In this document: one piece after another, positions 57,624 through 64,000 of the stretch | Layout of the letters: every line of letters starts with the position of its first letter | Position numbering within the stretch: the stretch's first letter is position 1 | Source: Paracoccus litorisediminis | Lineage (GTDB): Bacteria > Pseudomonadota > Alphaproteobacteria > Rhodobacterales > Rhodobacteraceae | DNA length: 64,000 nt | Direction: 5' to 3' | Assembly (NCBI RefSeq): GCF_009711205.1 | Contig: NZ_WMIG01000001.1 | Span: forward strand, 744,001-808,000 | Position numbers and translations under genes: made by a program | Notes under the pieces: generated by a model | Databases searched by the model: none | The model's input: the letters and a program-made list of their open reading frames with translations, nothing else | What the model was told of the DNA's origin: nothing

Positions 57624-59425
57624 CAATAAACCCTCGCTTTGGGTGCGATTTTTTTCAAATCGATCCCGCCTTCCTCGGCCGTGGTCAGAGGCTCGAGATG
57701 GACGGGGCGATAGGCCAGTCTAACATCGTTGCCTTCGATCCACGCAAGCGAGTGCTTGCGCCAGTTGGCATCATCCCGCTCGGGCCAGTCCTCATGGGCA
57801 TGGGCGCCGCGGCTTTCCTTGCGCGCCTCGGCCCCGACAATGGTCGCCAGCGCGTTCGGCATCAGGTTGGTCAGTTCCAGCGTTTCCATCAGGTCGCTGT
57901 TCCAGATCAGGCTGCGGTCGGTGACCTTCAGGTCATCCATCTTGGCAGCGATGACCTTCATCTTCTCCATGCCCTCGGCCAGCGTGGCATCGGTGCGGAA
58001 GACGGCAGCATCGGCCTGCATGGTCTTTTGCATTTCCAGACGCAGCTCGGCGGTCGAGATCGAGCCATTCGCATTGCGGATGCGGTCGAAACGCTCCAGC
58101 GCCTTGTCGACCGATTCCGTATTGGTGACCGGGATCGGCGAGTCGCGGTCGACAACCTGACCGGCGCGGATCGCGGCGGCGCGGCCAAAGACCACGAGGT
58201 CGATCAGCGAGTTCGAACCCAGACGGTTTGCCCCGTGGACCGAGGCGCAACCGGCCTCGCCCACCGCCATCAGGCCGGGGAAGACGGCGTCCGGGGTTTC
58301 CTCGGTCGGGTTCAGCACCTCGCCCCAGTAGTTGGTCGGAATGCCACCCATGTTGTAGTGCACGGTCGGCAGGATCGGGATCGGCTCACGCGTCACATCG
58401 ACGCCGGCAAAGATCTTGGCCGATTCCGAGATGCCCGGCAGACGCTCGGCCAGGCTTTCCGGCGGCAGGTGCATCAGGTTCAGGAACATGTGGTCCTTGT
58501 GCTCACCCACGCCGCGGCCTTCGCGGATTTCCATGGTGATGCAGCGCGACACCACATCGCGCGAGGCCAGATCCTTGTAGGTCGGCGCATAGCGTTCCAT
58601 GAAACGCTCGCCTTCCGAGTTGGTCAGGTAGCCGCCTTCGCCGCGGGCGCCCTCGGTGATCAGGCAGCCCGAGCCATAGATGCCGGTCGGGTGGAATTGC
58701 ACGAACTCCATGTCCTGCAGCGGCAGACCGGCGCGGGCGACCATGCCACCACCGTCGCCGGTGCAGGTATGGGCCGAGGTCGCGCTGAAATAGGCGCGAC
58801 CATAACCGCCGGTGGCCAGAACGACCATCTTGGCGTTGAAGACATGCATGGTGCCGTCATCCAGCTTCCAGCAGACGACGCCAGTGCATTTCCCGTCGGT
58901 GATGATCAGGTCCAGCGCGAAATATTCGATGAAGAACTCGGCTTTTTCCTTCAGCGACTGGCCATACAGCGTGTGCAGGATGGCGTGGCCGGTGCGGTCG
59001 GCAGCGGCGCAGGTGCGCTGCACCGGCGGGCCTTCACCATATTCGGTGGTGTGGCCGCCGAAGGGACGCTGGTAGATCTTGCCTTCCTCGGTGCGCGAGA
59101 AGGGCACGCCGTAATGCTCAAGCTCGTAGACGGCCTTGGGGGCCTCACGCGCCAGATATTCCATGGCGTCGGTATCGCCCAGCCAGTCCGAGCCCTTGAC
59201 GGTGTCATACATGTGCCACTGCCAGCTGTCCGGGCCCATGTTCGACAGCGAAGCGGCAATGCCGCCCTGTGCCGCGACGGTATGCGAACGGGTCGGGAAG
59301 ACCTTGGTCACGCAAGCCGTGCGCAGGCCCTGTTCGGCCATGCCCAGCGTCGCGCGCAGACCAGCCCCACCGGCGCCCACGACGACGACATCATATTCGT
59401 GCGTTTCGTATTTATAAGCAGCCAT
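57623..59425 (-). CDS. sdhA: Succinate dehydrogenase flavoprotein subunit
   Basis: Catalytic subunit of complex II with covalently bound FAD. 600 residues. FAD motif [20 protein letters not shown], the flavinylation site in [13 protein letters not shown] (His), the substrate region [21 protein letters not shown] and [20 protein letters not shown], with R in the C-terminal third. Starts nine bases after the sdhD stop. Confidence 0.99.
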   Translation of the reverse strand: MAAYKYETHEYDVVVVGAGGAGLRATLGMAEQGLRTACVTKVFPTRSHTVAAQGGIAASLSNMGPDSWQWHMYDTVKGSDWLGDTDAMEYLAREAPKAVYELEHYGVPFSRTEEGKIYQRPFGGHTTEYGEGPPVQRTCAAADRTGHAILHTLYGQSLKEKAEFFIEYFALDLIITDGKCTGVVCWKLDDGTMHVFNAKMVVLATGGYGRAYFSATSAHTCTGDGGGMVARAGLPLQDMEFVQFHPTGIYGSGCLITEGARGEGGYLTNSEGERFMERYAPTYKDLASRDVVSRCITMEIREGRGVGEHKDHMFLNLMHLPPESLAERLPGISESAKIFAGVDVTREPIPILPTVHYNMGGIPTNYWGEVLNPTEETPDAVFPGLMAVGEAGCASVHGANRLGSNSLIDLVVFGRAAAIRAGQVVDRDSPIPVTNTESVDKALERFDRIRNANGSISTAELRLEMQKTMQADAAVFRTDATLAEGMEKMKVIAAKMDDLKVTDRSLIWNSDLMETLELTNLMPNALATIVGAEARKESRGAHAHEDWPERDDANWRKHSLAWIEGNDVRLAYRPVHLEPLTTAEEGGIDLKKIAPKARVY

Positions 59426-59434
59426 TGGGGAACC

Positions 59435-59824
59435 TCAAAGCACGACGATCGCGCCCAGGCCCATGCGGGCCAGCGCGTAAACGGCGGTGGCGATGACCGC
59501 CCAGCCGAAGATGACGGAAAGGATGATGGCGCCCTTGCGCACCCCACCCTGGAAATAGTCGTCGATCATGATGCGCGTGCCCTTGATGAAGTGCAGCATG
59601 CCCACGATGACGAAAAGACCGGTGATCAGCGCCGGGAAGGGACGGGCGAAATAGGCCAGAACCAGTTCGCGCGGCAGACCGATGGCGCGGGCGATGGTGA
59701 TCATGAACAGCGGCGTCAGGATCAGCAGCGCGACGGCGGTGACCGTCATCGCCCAGTGATGCTGGGTGCCTTCATGGGCCGAACCAAGGCCTTGGGCGGA
59801 TTTGCGGGGGGTGATGTAACGCAT
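59435..59824 (-). CDS. sdhD: Succinate dehydrogenase membrane anchor subunit D
   Basis: Membrane anchor of complex II. 129 residues with three membrane helices; the haem-ligand histidine lies in the loop and helix GMLHFIKGTRIMIDDYF, and HWAMTVTAVALLILTPL is the first helix. With sdhC it binds haem b and the quinone. 14 bases after sdhC. Confidence 0.92.
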   Translation of the reverse strand: MRYITPRKSAQGLGSAHEGTQHHWAMTVTAVALLILTPLFMITIARAIGLPRELVLAYFARPFPALITGLFVIVGMLHFIKGTRIMIDDYFQGGVRKGAIILSVIFGWAVIATAVYALARMGLGAIVVL

Positions 59825-59838
59825 GGTGCCGCCTTTCC

Positions 59839-60231
59839 TCAGAACGCGAAGAAAATGATCAGGGTCAGCACGGCCAGCACAACCGAGCCAGCGATGATCG
59901 CCTGGCTGGATTTTTGCGCCTGCTCGATCTCAAGACCGTAACCCGCGTCATAGAACATGTGACGCAGACCGGCGAGCAGGTGGTACCACAGTGCCCACAT
60001 CGAGCCGGTCAGGATGATGAAGCCCAGCCAGGACCGCACCAGCCAGTCGACGCAGGCGAAAGCGCCCGGCGAGGCCACGGCGGCGGCAAGCCACCAGACG
60101 ATCAGCACGATGCCGGCAACCAGCGCATGACCGGTGATCCGGGTCATGATCGAGGTGACGGCGGCGAGTGGCAGGCGGTAAACCTGCAGATGGGGTGACA
60201 GCGGCCGGTTGCCCCGGTTGACGTCAGCCAT
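59839..60231 (-). CDS. sdhC: Succinate dehydrogenase cytochrome b556 subunit
   Basis: First gene of the operon, 130 residues. Begins MADVNRGNRPLSPHLQVYRL and carries the family motif with SIMTRITGHALVAGIVL in helix 1 and GLRHMFYDAGYGLE, whose histidine is the haem b ligand. Three membrane helices. The unusual inverted repeat at 60382-60412 lies 150 bases upstream of its start. Confidence 0.95.
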   Translation of the reverse strand: MADVNRGNRPLSPHLQVYRLPLAAVTSIMTRITGHALVAGIVLIVWWLAAAVASPGAFACVDWLVRSWLGFIILTGSMWALWYHLLAGLRHMFYDAGYGLEIEQAQKSSQAIIAGSVVLAVLTLIIFFAF

Positions 60232-60381
60232 GATGCGCTCTCCTGCGTTCAGGGGCCCAAGCTCGCGCGGCGGCTGGCGGCAAGGGCTGGCCGAGAAATT
60301 GGCTCTGCTTCTAGTCGTTTTGCCGTCACTGTCACGGGACGAAGCCGACGGAAAGGGGGATATTCACGAAAAATTGCGGTT

Positions 60382-60412
60382 TGTGATCACGCTGTTGCCG
60401 CCCGTGATCACA
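60382..60412. promoter_or_regulatory. Paired GTGATCAC palindromes upstream of sdhC, candidate operator
   Basis: TGTGATCACG (60382-60391) and its exact reverse complement CGTGATCACA (60403-60412) are 21 bases apart from start to start, which is two helical turns. Each half is itself palindromic. They lie 150-180 bases upstream of the sdhC start in the 284-base gap. A GntR- or CRP/FNR-type regulator could bind; none is named here. Nothing else was recognised in the gap. Confidence 0.55.
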
Positions 60413-60515
60413 GCTGACAACTGCCCCTGCGGCTGGTTGCGGTATCAGTGACGGAACGGAAACTTCACGCGGAAACCTGAGCGATTCCATCACGCAAAGC
60501 GCCGCCCCCTGCGGG

Positions 60516-60722
60516 TCACTGCTGGCCCAGCTTCATCTCGGGGTGATAATCATCCGCGATTTCCTTGGTCACAGCCTGCGCGCAGCGCATGACGCCGCGC
60601 GCCGCGTCGAAGGCGATCGAGGGCGCGCCATGCAGTTCCCAGCCCTTGGACAATGCCGCGCTGACCTTGTGGCAGAATTCCGACGTGTCATCCTCGGTCA
60701 GCAGGCGGTAAATCTTGGGCAT
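60516..60722 (-). CDS. DUF1737 family protein
   Basis: A 68-residue protein of the DUF1737 family. MPKIYRLLTEDDTSEFCHKV starts it, then ALSKGWELHGAPSIAFDAAR and MRCAQAVTKEIADDYHP. The GGAGG site before ATG 60722 lies within the end of the NnrU gene, whose stop is one base upstream of the ATG, so the two genes are coupled. Function unknown. Confidence 0.88.
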   Translation of the reverse strand: MPKIYRLLTEDDTSEFCHKVSAALSKGWELHGAPSIAFDAARGVMRCAQAVTKEIADDYHPEMKLGQQ

Positions 60723-60723
60723 G

Positions 60724-61275
60724 TCAGCCTCCGAATGGGTTGTAGCCAAGCCCGCGATGGACCAGCCCCACCACCAGCATGACGATGACGGCCCCAACCA
60801 CCGCCATGATTTCCTTTTTCACCGGGAAGGGTCCGGCGGGCGGGGTCCAGCCCGGCTCGGCCCGGTTGATAGCCGCCATTTCCGCCAAGGCCCAGAGCAG
60901 CAGCCCACCGAACAGGATGAAACTGGGCAGGTCGCCATTGGGCAGCAGATGGGCAAAGGCCCATAGCGCAAAGCCGGTCAGCTGAGGGTGGCGCAGGCTG
61001 CGGGTGATGCGGGTCTTCATCCCCGCCGCCGCGAAAAGATAGAAGGCCGCCAGCACCAGCAGGTTGTTGATACCCTTCAGGGGAGCGCTCGCACCCCACC
61101 AATAGGGACCGTCGCTCATCCGGTAGCCAAGGATCATCAGCAGGACCGAGGCGATCAGCACCGCCGTCACCAGCCGCTTGCCCTTTTCGCCCATGCCGGC
61201 ACGGGTTCCTGGGGCGGCACGCTTGAACAGGTGCGCGCCCCACCACAGGGCCACGCCAAGGATCAGGATCAACAT
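60724..61275 (-). CDS. NnrU family membrane protein
   Basis: A 183-residue membrane protein with about five spans. LILGVALWWGAHLFKRAAPG at the start, GMKTRITRSLRHPQLTGFAL and FAHLLPNGDLPSFILFGGLL in the middle mark the NnrU family, first named from the nitric-oxide reductase region of Rhodobacter and needed there for nitrite/NO metabolism in a way not yet explained. NnrU proteins also occur away from nor genes, and no nor gene is near here. Confidence 0.9.
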   Translation of the reverse strand: MLILILGVALWWGAHLFKRAAPGTRAGMGEKGKRLVTAVLIASVLLMILGYRMSDGPYWWGASAPLKGINNLLVLAAFYLFAAAGMKTRITRSLRHPQLTGFALWAFAHLLPNGDLPSFILFGGLLLWALAEMAAINRAEPGWTPPAGPFPVKKEIMAVVGAVIVMLVVGLVHRGLGYNPFGG

Positions 61276-61317
61276 CTGGCTATTCCCTTGCTGGATGCAT
61301 TTGCGGGCAGGTTGGCG

Positions 61318-62157
61318 TCAGGCCGTCATTTTGGCAATCGCCTCGGCCTTGGCCAAGGTGGCGCGGGCGGTCACGACATGCAGATTCTCGACAATGCGGC
61401 CGTCCAGAACGGCGACGCCCAGACCCTGCGCGGCGGCCTGCTCATGCGCGGAGATCTGGCGGCGGGCCAGATCGATCTCGGCCTCGGACGGGCCAAAGAC
61501 CGCGTTGGCGATGGCCAGCTGAGCGGGATGGATCAGGGTCTTGCCGTCAAAACCCATGTCGCGGCCCTGCTCGCATTCGGCGCGCAGGCCCTCGTCATCC
61601 TTGAAGGCATTGAAGACACCATCGACGATGATACGCCCATGCGCGCGGGCGGCCAGCAGGCACAGGCCCAGACCCGCCATCATCGGCAGCCGGTCGGCCC
61701 GGAAACGGGCGTTCAGTTCCTTGGCCAGATCATTCGTGCCCATGACCATGCCCTGCAGCCGGGGATGGGCGGCAATCTGTGCCGCGTTCAGCATGCCCGC
61801 GGCGGTTTCCAACATCGCCCATAGCGGCGTGTCGGGGATCAGGGCCGCGACCTCATCCAGATCCTCGGGACGCGACGCCTTGGGGACCAGCACCGCATCG
61901 GCCCCGGTCGCGAAGGCGCGGGCGTCATCGGCACCCCACGCGCTGTCCAAACCGTTGATCCGCACAATGCGCAGCCGCCCGCCGTAATCCTGCTGCAAAG
62001 CCTGCGCCAGCAGCACCCGTGCGGCGGGCTTTTCGGCAGGCGTTACCGCATCCTCAAGATCAAAGATGATCGCATCCGCAGGCAGGCTGCGCGCCTTATC
62101 CATCGCACGAGCATTTGCGGCGGGTATATAAAGGACTGAGCGGCAGGGTCGGGTCAT
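61318..62157 (-). CDS. mcl2: HpcH/HpaI (citrate lyase beta-like) protein, probably (3S)-malyl-CoA thioesterase
   Basis: TIM-barrel enzyme of the CitE family, 279 residues from ATG 62157. RSVLYIPAANARAMDKARSL at the start, IIFDLEDAVTPAEKPAARVLL with the Mg ligands, the catalytic region AMLETAAGMLNAAQIAAHP and FDGKTLIHPAQLAIANAVF. In Rhodobacter sphaeroides the paralogue that hydrolyses (3S)-malyl-CoA (Mcl2, part of the apparent malate synthase) lies between sdh and mdh, as here; that synteny favours the thioesterase over the lyase Mcl1, which is longer. It would give malate for the dehydrogenase encoded next to it. Confidence 0.82.
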   Translation of the reverse strand: MTRPCRSVLYIPAANARAMDKARSLPADAIIFDLEDAVTPAEKPAARVLLAQALQQDYGGRLRIVRINGLDSAWGADDARAFATGADAVLVPKASRPEDLDEVAALIPDTPLWAMLETAAGMLNAAQIAAHPRLQGMVMGTNDLAKELNARFRADRLPMMAGLGLCLLAARAHGRIIVDGVFNAFKDDEGLRAECEQGRDMGFDGKTLIHPAQLAIANAVFGPSEAEIDLARRQISAHEQAAAQGLGVAVLDGRIVENLHVVTARATLAKAEAIAKMTA

Positions 62158-62230
62158 CGTTACCTCGGGTCGGATGTCGTGGGCGACGCTGACGGCAAAG
62201 CGGTCGAATCGCAAGCCTTGGCCGGACGCG

Positions 62231-62971
62231 TCACAGCGCCACCCAGATCAGCCGCAGCGACACCAGGATCAGCGCCCAGGTGATGAACTTGTAGAATACG
62301 GTCGAGGGCATGCGCCGGATGATCCACAACCCGCAGATCACGCCGATCACCCCCGGCACCATCAGCACTGCCGCCACCGACAGGTTATGCAGCGAAAGCT
62401 GGCCAAGAAAGGCATAGGGGACCAGCTTGACCGCATTGCAGATGGCGAAAAAGATCGTCGTCGTGCCTGCGAAGACCATCGGCTCCAGCCGCAACGGCTG
62501 GGCATAGACCTGATAGGGCGGCGCGCCGGAATGCGACACAAAGCTGGTATAGCCCGAAAGCAGCCCCCAGAAGGTGCCGCGCCCCATGTCGGGCGCACGG
62601 CCAAGCCCCAGATGCGCCGGACGCAGCAGCGCGTTCAGTGCAAAGACCAGCCCGATCACCCCGATGATCAGCCCGACGAAACTGTCATCGACCAGATGCG
62701 CCGTAGCCCAGCCCAGCCCGATCCCTGCCACGGCACCGGGCAGCAGCGTCGCCAGCACCCGCCGGTCAAAGCTGCGGCGAAAGGCGATCAGCCCGCCGAT
62801 ATCTGACGCTATATAGACAGGTAGCAATATCCCCGCCGCCTGCACCGGCGACATGACCAGCGACATCAGCGGGACCGAGATCACCCCCACCATCGCCAGT
62901 CCGCCCTTGGCCAGCCCGACCGCAAAGGCCGCGACGATTCCCAAGACCCAGCCCCAGACATCCAGTCCCAT
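62231..62971 (-). CDS. Sulfite exporter TauE/SafE family protein
   Basis: TSUP-family membrane protein of 246 residues with seven or eight spans. GIVAAFAVGLAKGGLAMVGV near the start and SHSGAPPYQVYAQPLRLEPM in the middle show the two repeated halves of this family. Members export sulfite, sulfoacetate or other organic sulfur anions. ATG 62971 is chosen because the longer frame upstream runs through the mdh promoter region and lacks hydrophobic or conserved sequence. Divergent from mdh. Confidence 0.88.
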   Translation of the reverse strand: MGLDVWGWVLGIVAAFAVGLAKGGLAMVGVISVPLMSLVMSPVQAAGILLPVYIASDIGGLIAFRRSFDRRVLATLLPGAVAGIGLGWATAHLVDDSFVGLIIGVIGLVFALNALLRPAHLGLGRAPDMGRGTFWGLLSGYTSFVSHSGAPPYQVYAQPLRLEPMVFAGTTTIFFAICNAVKLVPYAFLGQLSLHNLSVAAVLMVPGVIGVICGLWIIRRMPSTVFYKFITWALILVSLRLIWVAL

Positions 62972-63114
62972 TGCGCATGCTCCCTGCCCCGTAGCCGGAC
63001 TAGGCCATGGCTGGACGCGATGCAATGCGCAGGACCCTTGCGGCCTGCTATCGCTAACCTGCTGGGAAAGCAGGCGGGACCCTGCCGGATCACGGTGAAA
63101 TATGCAGGATTTGA

Positions 63115-64000
<886 letters not shown>

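Overview
The window reads as a contiguous piece of a high-GC alphaproteobacterial chromosome of the Rhodobacteraceae, most likely Paracoccus or a close relative. The basis is the gene content and order (sdhCDA-two lipoproteins-sdhB followed by a malyl-CoA thioesterase and mdh; recA next to cckA; mraZ-rsmH-ftsL-ftsI-murE-murF-mraY-murD), a LexA box of the alphaproteobacterial GTTC-N7-GTTC type in front of recA, and a DUF1127/CCUCCUCCC small-RNA locus of the kind described in Rhodobacter. This is an inference from gene families, not a database match. No rRNA, tRNA, insertion sequence, prophage, plasmid gene or CRISPR array was seen; almost everything is core metabolism.

Layout. 0-4.6 kb: the end of a tripartite tricarboxylate transporter gene, a tiny DUF1127-like gene, a Tat-exported PhoX phosphatase and aquaporin Z. 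4.6-18.7 kb: amino-sugar synthesis (glmS, glmU), gph, bacterioferritin and its ferredoxin, queA, an MFS transporter, lpdA, an M20 amidohydrolase, an amino-acid-oxidase-like flavoprotein, thiamine pyrophosphokinase and purA. 18.9-25.9 kb: a complete urease operon (ureD, ureA, ureJ, ureB, ureC, ureE, ureF, ureG) with three unexpected passengers: a Tat-exported cyclase-like protein and an AhpD-like protein between ureB and ureC, and a DUF1127 protein between ureC and ureE. 26-38.9 kb: a glutamine amidotransferase, alaS, recA, a sulfotransferase-like gene, a cckA gene broken by a one-base shift in a six-base homopolymer, an rRNA methyltransferase, a lytic transglycosylase, guaB and a FadL-type porin. 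38.9-48.5 kb: the division and cell-wall cluster with a structured mraZ leader that resembles the UpsM small RNA locus. 48.8-51 kb: mrp, then the most striking part of the window. 51-64 kb: rlmJ, an amidase, gatCA, the succinate dehydrogenase operon, an NnrU protein, a malyl-CoA thioesterase, a TauE-like exporter and the start of mdh.

The most interesting system is at 50.2-51.05 kb: a DUF1127 gene (ccaF1-like) followed by seven tandem units, each made of a short and a long hairpin, so fourteen hairpins, every one with CCTCCTCCC in its loop. The stems show compensatory base changes, which argues for selection on RNA structure, and the last hairpin is also an intrinsic terminator. It resembles the CcaF1-CcsR locus of Rhodobacter sphaeroides but with seven units instead of the four known there. 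The loops copy the anti-Shine-Dalgarno core, so the RNA could compete for purine-rich ribosome binding sites.

A second cross-window pattern is a short element, GGGTATTT-N3-AAACG-N2-GAA, found six times. Each copy lies 28-88 bases past a stop codon and points in the direction of the gene it follows. I do not know a name for it.
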